A DNA stretch of 64,000 nt from Pseudomonas paraglycinae (GCF_021601625.1 NZ_BQHR01000003.1:62001-126000), one strand, 5' to 3'. Numbered from the stretch's first letter, positions 38,152 to 48,935 are shown. Program-made: numbers and translations. Notes: generated from the sequence alone by a model not told the origin.

Positions 38152-38788
38152 GCAGTCTCCTTTCCAGATAGCGCGCACTGAGGGACAGGGGGTAACAGAG
38201 CAGGAAGTAGCCCAGGGCAACGAGGCCGTAGACCATGAACGGTTCGAAGGTGGCGTTGGCGAGCATGCCGCCGGTCTTGGTCAGTTCGGTGAAGCCGATG
38301 ATCGAGGTCACCGCGGTGCCCTTGACGACTTGCACCGAGAAACCCACGGTCGGCGCTACGGCGATGCGCAGCGCTTGCGGCAGGATCACGTAGCGCAGTT
38401 GCTCCAGCGGATTCAGCGCCAGGCTCGACGAAGCTTCCCACTGACCATTGGGAATCGCCTCGACGCAGCCGCGCCAGATCTCCGCCAGATAGGCGCTGGT
38501 GAATAGCGTCAGGGCAATCGCCGCCGCCATCCACGGCGAAATCTCCACCCCGGCCAGCGCCACGCCGAAGAACACCAGAAACAACTGCATCAACAGCGGC
38601 GTGCCCTGGAACAGTTCGATCCAGGTGCGGGCGATGCTGCTGGGCAGCGGGTTCTTCGAGATACGCATGATCAGGATCAGCAACCCGACGATCCCGCCGC
38701 CGATGAACGCCACCAGCGACAGCGCCAGCGTCCATTGCAGGCCGGTCAGCAGATTGCGCAGGATGTCCCAGAACGTGAAGTCGCTCAT
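38138..38788 (-). CDS. Polar amino acid ABC transporter, permease 2
   Basis: A 216-residue inner-membrane permease with about five helices and the ABC permease loop EIWRGCVEAIPNGQWEASSSLALNPLEQLRYVILPQALRIA (the EAA motif). It belongs to the HisM/GlnP group. The ATG at 38788 overlaps the preceding permease stop (ATGA), showing translational coupling; the longer upstream frame is rejected. Confidence 0.92.
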   Translation of the reverse strand: MSDFTFWDILRNLLTGLQWTLALSLVAFIGGGIVGLLILIMRISKNPLPSSIARTWIELFQGTPLLMQLFLVFFGVALAGVEISPWMAAAIALTLFTSAYLAEIWRGCVEAIPNGQWEASSSLALNPLEQLRYVILPQALRIAVAPTVGFSVQVVKGTAVTSIIGFTELTKTGGMLANATFEPFMVYGLVALGYFLLCYPLSLSARYLERRLHASA

Positions 38789-39465
38789 TGGCTGCTCCTT
38801 GCACTGCTTTTCGACAGGTAACGCCGGCCGAGCCAGTTCAGCAACTGACGGATCAGCAGCGCCATGCACAGATAAATGAGGGTGGTCAGGGCGTAGGTTT
38901 CAAAGGCGCGGAAGTTGCGCGACTGAATGAAGTTGGCGGCGAAGCTCAACTCTTCGGTGGCGATCTGCGAACACACCGCCGACCCGAGCATGACGATGAT
39001 GATCTGGCTGCTCAGCGCCGGCCAGACCTTGCCCAGCGCCGGTAGCAGCACCACGTGGCGAAACGCTTCGAACCGGCTCATCGCCAGCGCAGCAGCGGCC
39101 TCCAGCTGCCCACGCGGAATCGCCTGGATGCCGGCGCGGATGATCTCGGTCGAATACGCACCGAGGTTGATCACCATCGCCAGCACCGCCGCTTGCCACT
39201 CGGAAATCTGCACGCCGAGGGACGGCAGGCCGAAGAAGATGAAGAACAGTTGCACCAGAAATGGCGTGTTGCGGATCAACTCCACATAAACGCCGAAGAT
39301 CGTCGAGAACGGGCGGATGTTCCACGCCCGCACCAGCGCCCCGACGATGCCCACGCCAACCCCGAGCAGCGCGCCGATGGCCGTCAGCTCAAGGGTAAAC
39401 AACGCCCCACGCAACAGCAGGTCGGTGTTTTCCACCACCGGCAAGAAATCGAACTGATAGGCCAT
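38785..39465 (-). CDS. Polar amino acid ABC transporter, permease 1
   Basis: A 226-residue HisQ/GlnP-type permease. It opens with FDFLPVVENTDLLLRGALFTLELTAIGALLGVGVG, carries the VYVELIRNTPFLVQLFFIFFGLPSLG segment and the EAA loop EIIRAGIQAIPRGQLEAAAALAMSRFEAFRHVVLLPALG. It forms the membrane channel with permease 2. It starts 21 bp after the binding-protein stop. Confidence 0.92.
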   Translation of the reverse strand: MAYQFDFLPVVENTDLLLRGALFTLELTAIGALLGVGVGIVGALVRAWNIRPFSTIFGVYVELIRNTPFLVQLFFIFFGLPSLGVQISEWQAAVLAMVINLGAYSTEIIRAGIQAIPRGQLEAAAALAMSRFEAFRHVVLLPALGKVWPALSSQIIIVMLGSAVCSQIATEELSFAANFIQSRNFRAFETYALTTLIYLCMALLIRQLLNWLGRRYLSKSSARSSQ

Positions 39466-39486
39466 GAAAGTCTCCCGCGTCGCCGG

Positions 39487-40272
39487 TCAGAGGTCGGCCG
39501 GCAGCGGCTCTTTGAGCCAGGTCTGCGCGTTCTTTTCCAGTGCGCCGTCAGACTTGGCGGTGGCCAGGATTTCGTTGACCTTGCCCAGCAATGCTGGCTC
39601 GTTCTTGTTCACGCCGACGTAGACCGGCGAATCCTTGAGCTTCACTTTCAGCGCGGGTACGCGTTTCGGGTTCTTTTCGCTGATTGCGACCATTACCACG
39701 TTGCCGCTGGCGATCAGGTCGACCTGGCCTGCGAGGTAGGCGGCGATAGTCGAGTTGTTGTCTTCGAAGCGTTTGATGGTCACGCCTTCAGGGGCGACCT
39801 TGGTCAGCTCGATGTCTTCTATGGCGCCACGGGTGACGCTGATGGTCTTGCCCTTGAGGTCGTCGAGGGTGCTGACGGCTGCGTCCGGCGGACCGAACAC
39901 GGCGAGGTAGAACGGCGCGTAGGCGTGAGAAAAATCGATGACCTTCTCGCGCTCGGAGTTCTTGCCGAGGCTGGAAATCACCAAGTCGACCTTGCCGGTG
40001 GTAAGGAACGGGATGCGGTTGGTGCTGTTGACCGGGGTCAGTTCGAGTTTGACCTTGAGCTGGTCGGCCAGCAGTTTCGCCGTATCGATATCGAGGCCGC
40101 GCGGCTTCATGTCCGGGCCGACCGAACCGAACGGCGGGAAGTCCTGAGGCACCGCGACTTTCAAAGTGCCGCGCTTGACCACGTCATCCAGACCGTCGGC
40201 ATGGGCAGGGGCCTGGTTCAGCATCAAACCGGCAAACAGGGCGGCGAGGAGGGCGCTGTAACGCTTCGTCAT
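39487..40272 (-). CDS. Polar amino acid ABC transporter, periplasmic binding protein
   Basis: A 261-residue family-3 solute-binding protein with a signal peptide ending at about residue 25 (NQAPAHA, cut before DGL). The mature part starts with LKVAVPQDFPPFGSVGPDMKPRGLDIDTAKLLADQLKVKLELTPV and has DLVISSLGKNSEREKVIDFSHAY. The amino acid bound cannot be told. I chose ATG 40272, which has a GGAG 8 bases before it, over the TTG at 40278. It is the first gene of the operon. Confidence 0.92.
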   Translation of the reverse strand: MTKRYSALLAALFAGLMLNQAPAHADGLDDVVKRGTLKVAVPQDFPPFGSVGPDMKPRGLDIDTAKLLADQLKVKLELTPVNSTNRIPFLTTGKVDLVISSLGKNSEREKVIDFSHAYAPFYLAVFGPPDAAVSTLDDLKGKTISVTRGAIEDIELTKVAPEGVTIKRFEDNNSTIAAYLAGQVDLIASGNVVMVAISEKNPKRVPALKVKLKDSPVYVGVNKNEPALLGKVNEILATAKSDGALEKNAQTWLKEPLPADL

Positions 40273-40384
40273 GGACAATCTCCGGATCGGCGGGAAGTGA
40301 ATTCTGCGATCGGACAGAGCATGGGCCGTGCCAAGACTGAGGTTCGGCCCCGCAAAGCCACGGGTTTAGCGGGTTTGTTCGGTC

Positions 40385-40403
40385 TTACTGGTCTGAACAG
40401 TGA
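40385..40403. promoter_or_regulatory. Inverted repeat in the divergent ABC/regulator promoter region
   Basis: TTACTG (40385-40390) and CAGTGA (40398-40403), complementary except one base, 7 bases apart. It lies between the binding-protein gene and the divergent FadR-type regulator, where an autoregulated operator is expected. GntR sites often have short arms like this; the assignment is an inference. Confidence 0.35.
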
Positions 40404-40528
40404 GTTCGGGTTTCGCACTGCGATAGCGCATCGACGCGCACCGTCGAACCCCGCTGGGGCACGACTTGCCTGATGCCTCGAATAGCATTACAACTGGCCG
40501 CACCTTGGCCTGGTCCGTCTGGAAAACC

Positions 40529-41236
40529 ATGAACTCGATCTCCCGCGCCGTACCCGAAGTGGCGCTGCAAGCGATCCGCAAACTGATTACCGAGCAGGGC
40601 TTCGGCCCCGGCGATGCTCTGCCTTCGCAACGGGATCTGGCGGTTCAGCTGGGTGTCAGCCGCGCGTCGTTGCGTGAGGCGTTGTCGTCCTTAAGCGCGC
40701 TGGGTGTGGTCAGCATTCAGCCGGGCAAGGGCGTGTTCGTGCAGGCGCCGGTGGAATTGCCGCGCGGCGAGGGCGCTCCGGCCTGGCCGTTTGCAGCCCA
40801 GGCTTCGCCGCTGGAAATCTTTCAGTTGCGCTATGCGCTGGAAGGGTTCGCGGCCGGTCTGGCGGCGGTGACGCTGAGCACCTTTGATCTGGACGAACTG
40901 GAAGACAATGTCGCCGCCATGCGCGAACAACTGCGCGCCGGCGACTTCGAGGCCGCGGCGAAACTGGATTTCGAATTCCACCGGCGGATCCTGCTGGCCA
41001 GCGGCAATCAGGCGATGCTGAGCATCCTCACCGCCAGCGCCGACATCTTTCTGGAGAGCCAGAAACTACCGTTCATCCGCGCCGAACGGGCCATGGAAAC
41101 CTGGCAGGAACACCGCAAGATCCTCCGCGCACTGGCCCGTCGGGCTTCCGCTGCCGCGCAGAAAGCCATGCAGGAGCACGTGCGCAATGCGGCGCTGCGC
41201 ACCGGAATTTCCTTCATTGCCCCCGCCAGCGCGTGA
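40529..41236 (+). CDS. FadR-subfamily GntR regulator
   Basis: A 235-residue transcriptional regulator. The N-terminal winged helix (about 8-75) has LQAIRKLITEQGFGPGDALPSQRDLAVQLGVSRASLREALSSLSALGVVSIQPGKGVFV, and the C-terminal all-helical FCD domain (about 95-225) has the family pattern LRYALEGFAAGLAA, DFEFHRRILLASGN and HRKILRALARR. Divergent from the amino-acid ABC operon, which it probably controls. The ATG at 40529 is preferred; the longer TTG start adds unlikely residues. Confidence 0.92.
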   Translation: MNSISRAVPEVALQAIRKLITEQGFGPGDALPSQRDLAVQLGVSRASLREALSSLSALGVVSIQPGKGVFVQAPVELPRGEGAPAWPFAAQASPLEIFQLRYALEGFAAGLAAVTLSTFDLDELEDNVAAMREQLRAGDFEAAAKLDFEFHRRILLASGNQAMLSILTASADIFLESQKLPFIRAERAMETWQEHRKILRALARRASAAAQKAMQEHVRNAALRTGISFIAPASA

Positions 41237-41356
41237 CTTGAGCTATACCCAAACTCATCGAGTGCCATAGCAAGACTCAATCATCTGCGGCTTCCTGAAC
41301 AAGGGAAGGGCGGCTATGATGGGCCACGTTTTTTTGCTTACAACCTGGAGAATTCC

Positions 41357-41686
41357 ATGAGCAGCGATCTGATCAAACACGTTAGCGACGCTAGCTTCGA
41401 AGCCGACGTACTCAAGGCCGAAGGCGCTGTCCTGGTCGACTACTGGGCTGAATGGTGCGGCCCTTGCAAAATGATCGCTCCGGTTCTGGACGAGATTGCA
41501 GAGACTTACAAAGGCAAGCTGACCGTTGCCAAACTGAACATCGACGAAAACCAGGAAACCCCTGCCAAGCACGGCGTACGTGGTATTCCGACCCTGATGC
41601 TGTTCAAGAACGGCAACGTTGAAGCGACCAAGGTCGGCGCTCTGTCGAAGTCGCAACTGGCTGCTTTCCTCGACGCCAACATCTAA
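41357..41686 (+). CDS. trxA: Thioredoxin 1
   Basis: A 109-residue cytoplasmic thioredoxin with the WCGPCK active site (C34 and C37), the buried aspartate of VLVDYWAEW and the cis-proline of RGIPTLMLF. It reduces ribonucleotide reductase, methionine sulfoxide reductase and other proteins. A GGAG at the usual distance precedes the ATG. Followed by its own terminator and then rho, the order seen across Pseudomonas. Confidence 0.98.
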   Translation: MSSDLIKHVSDASFEADVLKAEGAVLVDYWAEWCGPCKMIAPVLDEIAETYKGKLTVAKLNIDENQETPAKHGVRGIPTLMLFKNGNVEATKVGALSKSQLAAFLDANI

Positions 41687-41708
41687 GCGTCGCTGTAAAG
41701 ATTGTCCT

Positions 41709-41739
41709 CAAAAAGCCCCGCAAATTGCGGGGCTTTTTG
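41709..41739 (+). terminator. Terminator after trxA
   Basis: A 14-bp stem made of AAAAAGCCCCGCAA and TTGCGGGGCTTTTT with a 1-base loop, 23 bp after the trxA stop. Confidence 0.92.
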
Positions 41740-41935
41740 CGTATTCAGGGCTAGACGCTCCGAAACTCAGGTGATACATTCGGCCCCGCACTGGTTTCTC
41801 CACTGCCCCCTGCTAGCCGTCGCCGACGCACTCCTTTTCGAATAAGTACGCGATCCTGTCGCCTTCTCCGCGGCGCGGCCTCATTAAGCCAAAAGCTTAA
41901 TTTCCCCCCTCCATAAATGATTACGTCATTCCTAT
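41740..41935 (+). promoter_or_regulatory. rho leader with C-rich tract and stem-loop
   Basis: A 196-bp leader before rho. It is unusually C-rich and G-poor in places (CCACTGCCCCCTGC, TTCCCCCCTCC), which fits Rho utilisation sites for autoregulation. A perfect 7-bp inverted repeat ATTAAGC/GCTTAAT (41883-41901, 5-base loop) sits directly before the last C tract, 35 bp from the ATG. Rho autoregulation is known in E. coli; that this leader does it here is inference. Confidence 0.55.
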
Positions 41936-43195
<1,260 letters not shown>

Positions 43196-43213
43196 CATCG
43201 CTGGTCGGTTCAG

Positions 43214-43247
43214 AAAAATGGCGCCCCTGGAGGGCGCCATTTTTTTT
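43214..43247 (+). terminator. Terminator after rho
   Basis: A 13-bp stem (AAAAATGGCGCCC at 43214-43226 and GGGCGCCATTTTT at 43232-43244) with a following T run, 18 bp after the rho stop. Confidence 0.93.
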
Positions 43248-43368
43248 GCCACGGTTCGGCTGCCCCGACCTTCCGGGAGACACTGATTGCTGTTTGCAGA
43301 GCCACGATAGCTGCCAGCGGCCGACAGAGCAGGTAGGATGTACGCCTATTTTGAGGGTGCCATCGTCA

Positions 43369-44835
43369 ATGAAATTCAAGGATCTTCGGGATTTCGTGCA
43401 GCAGCTTGAGCAGCGCGGAGAGTTGAAACGCATCCAGATTCCCGTCTCGCCGGTGCTGGAAATGACCGAGGTGTGCGACCGCACGCTGCGGGCCAAGGGC
43501 CCGGCGCTGCTGTTCGAGAAACCGACCGGTTATGACATCCCGGTGCTCGGCAACCTGTTCGGTACTCCCGAGCGGGTGGCCATGGGCATGGGCGCCGAGT
43601 CGGTCAGCGAACTGCGCGAAATCGGCAAGCTGCTGGCGTTTCTCAAGGAACCGGAGCCGCCGAAGGGCTTGAAGGACGCGTGGTCGAAGCTGCCGATCTT
43701 CCGCAAGATCATCGCGATGGCGCCGAAAGTCGTCAAAGACGCGCCGTGCCAGGAAGTGGTCATCGAAGGCGACGACGTCGATCTGGCGATGCTGCCGGTA
43801 CAGACCTGCTGGCCGGGCGACGTGGCGCCGCTGATCACCTGGGGCCTGACCGTCACCAAGGGCCCGAACAAGGACCGGCAGAATCTCGGCATCTACCGCC
43901 AGCAAGTGATCGGCCGCAACAAGGTCATCATGCGCTGGCTCAGCCACCGTGGCGGCGCGCTGGACTTTCGAGAGTGGTGCGAGAAGCATCCGGGTCAGCC
44001 GTTCCCGGTGTCCGTGGCCCTTGGTGCGGATCCGGCGACCATTCTCGGCGCCGTTACTCCGGTGCCGGACAGCCTCTCCGAATACGCCTTCGCCGGTCTG
44101 CTGCGCGACAGCCGCACGGAACTGGTGAAGTGCCGTGGCAACGACCTGCAAGTGCCGGCCACGGCCGAAATCATCCTTGAAGGCGTGATCCATCCGGGCG
44201 AAATGGCCGATGAAGGCCCGTACGGCGACCACACCGGTTATTACAACGAAGTCGACAGCTTCCCGGTGTTCACCGTCGAGCGCATCACCCACCGGATCAA
44301 GCCGATCTACCACAGCACCTACACTGGCCGTCCGCCGGATGAGCCGGCGATTCTCGGCGTGGCGCTGAACGAAGTGTTCGTGCCGATCCTGCAGAAGCAG
44401 TTTCCGGAGATCACCGATTTCTACCTGCCGCCGGAAGGCTGCTCGTACCGCATGGCCGTGGTGACGATGAAGAAGTCGTATCCGGGGCATGCCAAGCGCG
44501 TGATGCTGGGTGTCTGGTCGTTTTTGCGACAGTTCATGTACACCAAGTTCGTTATCGTCACCGACGACGACATCAACGCGCGGGACTGGAACGACGTGAT
44601 CTGGGCCATCACCACGCGCATGGACCCCAAGCGCGACACGGTGATGATCGACAACACGCCGATCGACTACCTCGACTTCGCCTCGCCGGTGTCGGGGCTC
44701 GGCTCGAAGATGGGCCTGGACGCCACCCATAAGTGGCCGGGCGAAACCACTCGCGAGTGGGGCCGCGTCATCGTCAAGGATGACGCCGTCACCCAACGGA
44801 TCGATGCCATCTGGAATCAGTTAGGAATAGATTGA
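43369..44835 (+). CDS. ubiD: UbiD prenyl-FMN decarboxylase (3-octaprenyl-4-hydroxybenzoate carboxy-lyase)
   Basis: A 488-residue UbiD-family decarboxylase acting on polyprenyl-4-hydroxybenzoate in ubiquinone synthesis with the prenylated flavin made by UbiX. Visible are [14 protein letters not shown] at the start, [30 protein letters not shown], and the catalytic E-x-x-x-R/E pattern in [27 protein letters not shown]. The ATG at 43369 gives the family length. Its TGA overlaps the ATG of the following reductase gene. Confidence 0.96.
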   Translation: MKFKDLRDFVQQLEQRGELKRIQIPVSPVLEMTEVCDRTLRAKGPALLFEKPTGYDIPVLGNLFGTPERVAMGMGAESVSELREIGKLLAFLKEPEPPKGLKDAWSKLPIFRKIIAMAPKVVKDAPCQEVVIEGDDVDLAMLPVQTCWPGDVAPLITWGLTVTKGPNKDRQNLGIYRQQVIGRNKVIMRWLSHRGGALDFREWCEKHPGQPFPVSVALGADPATILGAVTPVPDSLSEYAFAGLLRDSRTELVKCRGNDLQVPATAEIILEGVIHPGEMADEGPYGDHTGYYNEVDSFPVFTVERITHRIKPIYHSTYTGRPPDEPAILGVALNEVFVPILQKQFPEITDFYLPPEGCSYRMAVVTMKKSYPGHAKRVMLGVWSFLRQFMYTKFVIVTDDDINARDWNDVIWAITTRMDPKRDTVMIDNTPIDYLDFASPVSGLGSKMGLDATHKWPGETTREWGRVIVKDDAVTQRIDAIWNQLGID

Positions 44836-45803
44836 TGCGTGTAACCCTGCAGCCCTCCGGAGCGGTACTCGAGATACGGCCCGGAGAGCGGATTCTCGAT
44901 GGTGCGCGGCGCCTGGGCTACGAATGCCCGCAAAGCTGCCGCAACGGCAATTGCCATGTGTGTGCGGCGCTGCTGGTGGAAGGCCGGGTCGAACAGGCCG
45001 GCAAGGTGCACGACCACGGTGAGTTCTACACTTGCATAGCGGAGCCGCTGGAAGACTGCATCGTGCTGTGGGATGGCGTGCTCGCGCTGGGAGAACTGCC
45101 TGTGCGCAGCGTGTCGTGTCAGGTCATCGAATGCCGGGACGTCGGTGGCGATACCTTTCGTGTGCGCCTGCGGGCACCAGCCGGCAAGCCGCCGCGCTAC
45201 CACGCTGGCCAGTATCTGATGATCGAGCGCGAGAACGGCGAGAAGTCGGCGTTCTCCATGGCCTCGGCGCCCCACGGCGGGCGCGATCTGGAAATCCATG
45301 TGCTGGCGCGCGAATCCAGTGCGCTGAACCTGATCGATCAGCTCACGCGCAACCCGATGGTGCGGGTCGAACTGCCATTCGGCGATACCCACCTGGCGGA
45401 ACTGCCGGACGGGCCGCTGGTGCTGATCGCCGCCGGCACCGGCATGGGCCAGATCCATAGCCTGATCGAACATTGCCGGGCCAGCGGCTTCAAGCATCCG
45501 GTGCACTTGTACTGGGGCGTGCGTCGTCCGGAAGATTTCTACGAAATCGAACATTGGGACGAATGGCTGAAGTTGCCCAATCTGTTCCTGCACAAGGTCG
45601 TCAGTGACCAGTGCGGCTGGGAAGGGCGCTGTGGCATGTTGCATGAGGCGGTGTGCGAGGATTTCCCTGATCTGAAACCGCTGCACGTCTATGCCAGCGG
45701 CTCGCCGGCCATGGTCTACGGCACGCTGGATGCGCTGGTGGAAGCAGGGATGGATGCCCATCAGATGCGTGCGGATGTGTTTGCTTACGCACCCCGCGCC
45801 TGA
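44835..45803 (+). CDS. 2Fe-2S ferredoxin/flavin reductase (CDP-6-deoxy-delta-3,4-glucoseen reductase-like)
   Basis: A 322-residue electron-transfer protein. The N-terminal ferredoxin domain (1-90) has the plant-type cluster ligands C35-x4-C40-x2-C43 in a CPQSCRNGNCHVC block and a fourth cysteine in FYTC. Next comes a FAD-binding domain (RYHAGQYLMIERENGEKSAFSMASAP) and a C-terminal NAD(P)H domain with VLIAAGTGMGQIHSLIEHC. The start overlaps the ubiD stop (TGATG), showing translational coupling. In E. coli the flavin reductase gene fre lies next to ubiD, so reduced flavin supply for UbiD/UbiX is a reasonable inference. Confidence 0.88.
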   Translation: MRVTLQPSGAVLEIRPGERILDGARRLGYECPQSCRNGNCHVCAALLVEGRVEQAGKVHDHGEFYTCIAEPLEDCIVLWDGVLALGELPVRSVSCQVIECRDVGGDTFRVRLRAPAGKPPRYHAGQYLMIERENGEKSAFSMASAPHGGRDLEIHVLARESSALNLIDQLTRNPMVRVELPFGDTHLAELPDGPLVLIAAGTGMGQIHSLIEHCRASGFKHPVHLYWGVRRPEDFYEIEHWDEWLKLPNLFLHKVVSDQCGWEGRCGMLHEAVCEDFPDLKPLHVYASGSPAMVYGTLDALVEAGMDAHQMRADVFAYAPRA

Positions 45804-45831
45804 GTTCGTTATAACTCTTCATATAGCCGAT

Positions 45832-45859
45832 CGGTATTTATGTAATTGCATAAATGCCG
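45832..45859. repeat. AT-rich inverted repeat before chaC
   Basis: Arms 45832-45842 and 45849-45859 (CGG-T-ATTTATG and CATAAAT-G-CCG), 11 bp each with one mismatch, and a 6-base centre TAATTG. It lies 28 bp after the reductase stop in an AT-rich 197-bp gap. No T run follows, so an operator or a REP-like element is as likely as a terminator. Confidence 0.5.
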
Positions 45860-46000
45860 GTAGGTTATATATCCATCAGGCAATCAATTAAGAACTGTGC
45901 CATGGCACTCAAATTGCCTTAAAACATATGTGCCTTATTGTTACAGCGGTGCGTTCTATTAAGTAATTCTTCACCCGCGGGGAGCTGAACGCTATTCGCC

Positions 46001-46669
46001 ATGAGCGCCATTGAAAACGCTTTTCTGAACCTGGCTTACCCTCCGCGGCTCGATCTTGGGCCGCAGCTGACGCACGAACAACTTCTCGCTTCCATGCAAT
46101 CGACCATGGCGCGCCACAAGGGCGGGCCGGTGTGGCTGTTCGCCTACGGTTCGCTGATCTGGCGGCCGGAATGCACAGCCGTGGAGCGGGTGCGTGGGCG
46201 CGTACATGGCTATCACCGTGGCTTGTACTTGTGGTCCCACGAGCATCGCGGCACGCCGGAAATGCCGGGACTGGTCTTTGGTCTGGATCGTGGCGGCTCG
46301 TGCAGCGGCTTCGCCTACCGGTTGCCGGAAGACAATCTGGACAGCGCGCTGTATGCATTATGGAAGCGCGAGATGCCGTTCCCGTCCTATCGGCCACACT
46401 GGCTCAGCTGCCGACTCGAAGATGGCAGCCAGGTTCAGGCCTTGGGATTCGTATTGGAGCGACACCTGCCCAGCTATGCCGGTAACTTGCCGGATCATGT
46501 GCTGAGCCAGGTGTTCGAAAGCGCTTGCGGGCGTTACGGCACCACTCGCGATTATGTCGAGCAGACCGCCCACGCCCTGCGCAGCCACGCCATGCCAGAC
46601 CGGAATCTGGAGGCGCGGCTCAAGCGCTGTAAGTCAAAGGCCGATCAGGCGACTGCTTCGCGGCTCTGA
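46001..46669 (+). CDS. ChaC-type gamma-glutamylcyclotransferase
   Basis: A 222-residue cytoplasmic protein. The family motif [14 protein letters not shown] (about 43-56, the YGSL substrate loop), then [47 protein letters not shown] and the catalytic glutamate in the WKREM segment. ChaC-type enzymes break down glutathione to 5-oxoproline and Cys-Gly. Its 3' end overlaps glpT by 25 bp in convergent orientation. Confidence 0.9.
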   Translation: MSAIENAFLNLAYPPRLDLGPQLTHEQLLASMQSTMARHKGGPVWLFAYGSLIWRPECTAVERVRGRVHGYHRGLYLWSHEHRGTPEMPGLVFGLDRGGSCSGFAYRLPEDNLDSALYALWKREMPFPSYRPHWLSCRLEDGSQVQALGFVLERHLPSYAGNLPDHVLSQVFESACGRYGTTRDYVEQTAHALRSHAMPDRNLEARLKRCKSKADQATASRL

Positions 46670-47994
46670 CTGGCGACTTGCTTGTGCCACAGAGTCGGGG
46701 CCAGGAAGGCCATCGACAGCAGGCAAGCGCCCACCAGTAGCACGAAACCGCCATCCCAGCCGAAGTGGTCCACGGTGTAGCCCATCGCTGCACTGGCCGC
46801 GACCGAACCACCCAGATACCCGAACAGACCGGTGAAGCCCGCGGCAGTGCCGGCGGCTTTCTTCGGTGCCAGTTCCAGTGCCTGCAGGCCGATCAGCATC
46901 ACCGGGCCGTAGATCAGGAAGCCAATGGAGAACAGCGCGATCATGTCGACGGTCGGGTTGCCGGCCGGGTTCAGCCAGTACACCAGGGTCGCGACGGTCA
47001 CCAGGGCCATGAACACCATACCGGTCAGGCCACGGTTGCCACGGAAGATCTTGTCCGACATCCAGCCGCACAGCAGCGTGCCGGGAATCCCCGCCCACTC
47101 GTAGAAGAAATAGGCCCACGAGGTTTTATCCACGGTGAAACCCTTGGCTTCCTTCAGGTAGGTCGGCGCCCAGTCCAGCACGCCATAGCGCAGCAGGTAG
47201 ACGAAGACGTTGGCCATGGCGATGTACCAGAGCATTTTGTTGCGCAGCACATATTTGACGAAGATTTCCTTGGCGCTGAATTCGTCTTCGTGGCTGGCGT
47301 CGTAGCCTTCCGGGTAGTCGTTCTTGTACTTCTCGATCGGCGGCAGGCCGACCGACTGCGGGGTGTCGCGCATGGTCACGAAAGCGAACACCGCTACTGC
47401 CAGAGCCACGGCGGCCGGGACGTAGAACGCGGCGTGCCAGTCGTTGAACAGGCCCATGCCGATCAGGAACAGCGGGCCGATCAGGCCGCCGCCGACGTTA
47501 TGCGCCACGTTCCACACCGACACGACGCCGCCACGTTCCTTCTGCGACCACCAGTGCACCATCGTGCGTCCGCTCGGCGGCCAGCCCATGCCCTGGGCCC
47601 AACCGTTGATGAACAGCAGGATGAACATCATGGTCACGCTGGAGGTTGCCCAAGGCGCGAAACCGAAAATGAACATGACTCCGGCCGATACCAGCAGGCC
47701 GAACGGCAGGAAGTAACGCGGGTTGGAGCGGTCGGACACCAGGCCCATGAGGAACTTGGACAGACCGTAGGCGATGGCGATGGCCGACATCGCCAGACCC
47801 AGATCGCCACGGCTGTAGCCTTCGTCGATCAGGTACGGCATGGCCAGCGAGAAGTTCTTGCGCAGCAGGTAGTAACCCGCATAGCCAAAGAAGATGCCGG
47901 CGAAGATCTGCCAACGCAGGCGTCGGTAGGTGCTGTCGATTTTTTCTTCAGGCAATGGAGCCTGATGTGCGGCAGGACGAAAGAAAGCAAACAT
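46645..47994 (-). CDS. glpT: Glycerol-3-phosphate:phosphate antiporter GlpT
   Basis: A 449-residue major-facilitator protein with 12 helices that imports glycerol-3-phosphate (and fosfomycin) in exchange for phosphate. Family blocks: [33 protein letters not shown] (with the substrate-binding arginine), [44 protein letters not shown], and [13 protein letters not shown]. Single gene with a GlpR-like operator just upstream. Confidence 0.95.
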   Translation of the reverse strand: MFAFFRPAAHQAPLPEEKIDSTYRRLRWQIFAGIFFGYAGYYLLRKNFSLAMPYLIDEGYSRGDLGLAMSAIAIAYGLSKFLMGLVSDRSNPRYFLPFGLLVSAGVMFIFGFAPWATSSVTMMFILLFINGWAQGMGWPPSGRTMVHWWSQKERGGVVSVWNVAHNVGGGLIGPLFLIGMGLFNDWHAAFYVPAAVALAVAVFAFVTMRDTPQSVGLPPIEKYKNDYPEGYDASHEDEFSAKEIFVKYVLRNKMLWYIAMANVFVYLLRYGVLDWAPTYLKEAKGFTVDKTSWAYFFYEWAGIPGTLLCGWMSDKIFRGNRGLTGMVFMALVTVATLVYWLNPAGNPTVDMIALFSIGFLIYGPVMLIGLQALELAPKKAAGTAAGFTGLFGYLGGSVAASAAMGYTVDHFGWDGGFVLLVGACLLSMAFLAPTLWHKQVASQSREAVA

Positions 47995-48320
47995 TCAAGA
48001 GCTCCAGATTTCTTGTTTTGACTGCGGATGCGAATGTTACAGTTTCGTTACCGAAAATAGCACCGCTTCCCATCGGCAAAACAGCGGAAATGTTGGAAGT
48101 CGCGCGTTCCTTTATGAACATGTCGCTCAGATATAAGTGCGGGGCGCTGTGGGAAATGTTACTTCGACGTCTTCCTGCCGGGTTTCATGGCTTTGTAGGG
48201 CGCAGGTTTGGGAAATGTCCTGCGAACAATGCAGAAGGCGCGGCGTTCTGTTTCAGGCTGCCGGGCTCTACCCTTTTGATGGTGCCAATCGGGCATTCGA
48301 GCGGTAAAGGGGGAGGGCTC
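47995..48320. other. Intergenic region glpT/TonB-like gene
   Basis: A 326-bp gap between divergent genes. It holds the GlpR-like site at 48043-48056. The rest shows no convincing gene; the frame that runs across it in the direction of the TonB-like gene has no conserved sequence before the signal peptide. Confidence 0.6.
48043..48056 (-). promoter_or_regulatory. GlpR-like operator of glpT
   Basis: A perfect TTTCG-N4-CGAAA palindrome, 49 bp upstream of the glpT start. TTTCG...CGAAA half-sites are the kind reported for GlpR of Pseudomonas, which represses glp genes without glycerol-3-phosphate. Site assigned by position and motif only. Confidence 0.55.
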
Positions 48321-48935
48321 ATGCGGTGGTGTGTGTTGCTGTTTTTGCTGATGGCATCGGGAGGTGCGTGGGCGTCAGAGGTACTGCTGATTCCGGAAAA
48401 CAACCCGAGGCCGGTCTATCCGCGAGGGCTTTTCAGGGCTGGCGTGGTCGGTGAAGTGGGCGCCGAGTTCACCGTCCATGCCGACGGTTCAGTCGACCGG
48501 ATCAGCTTTGCGCCAAGCAGCCATCCGGAGCTGATCGAAGCGGTCAGGGCGGCTGTCGAGCAATGGCGTTTCAAACCGTGGATCGTCGAGGGCGACAAAC
48601 CGGCACAGACGCGGGTCTTCGCACCGATGGTATTCAGGCTGGATCTGGATCAACCCATCCACATCAACCAGCAACTGAAAGCCTTGAAGTGCCGCACCTT
48701 GAACGAATACCTCGGCAACATTGCGGAGCAATCATGGATCGATACCAAGGTGTTCGTTTACACCAGGGCCTACCTTTCCAATGTGTTCCACAAAGCGCAG
48801 CTGCCGGACGAACAGCGGCTGGCGATGATCGCCAGACTGAACAAGCGGATTCCATCGATTGTAAGGAGTTGCCGTAGCAGCCCGGTCCGGACGTACATGA
48901 GCCTGTTGCCGGAGGATATTCGCAGTTTGATGTAG
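48321..48935 (+). CDS. TonB C-terminal domain protein
   Basis: A 204-residue protein with a signal peptide (RWCVLLFLLMASGGAWA, cut before SEV) and a TonB-type C-terminal domain (about 30-100): NPRPVYPRGLFRAGVVGEVGAEFTVHADGSVDRISFAPSSHPELIEAVRAAVEQWRFKPW. It lacks a Pro-rich spacer and an N-terminal anchor, so it is probably periplasmic and not a true energy transducer. The last 80 residues are helical and unrecognised. A GGGGGAGGG site precedes the chosen ATG. Convergent with the quinone oxidoreductase. Confidence 0.78.
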   Translation: MRWCVLLFLLMASGGAWASEVLLIPENNPRPVYPRGLFRAGVVGEVGAEFTVHADGSVDRISFAPSSHPELIEAVRAAVEQWRFKPWIVEGDKPAQTRVFAPMVFRLDLDQPIHINQQLKALKCRTLNEYLGNIAEQSWIDTKVFVYTRAYLSNVFHKAQLPDEQRLAMIARLNKRIPSIVRSCRSSPVRTYMSLLPEDIRSLM

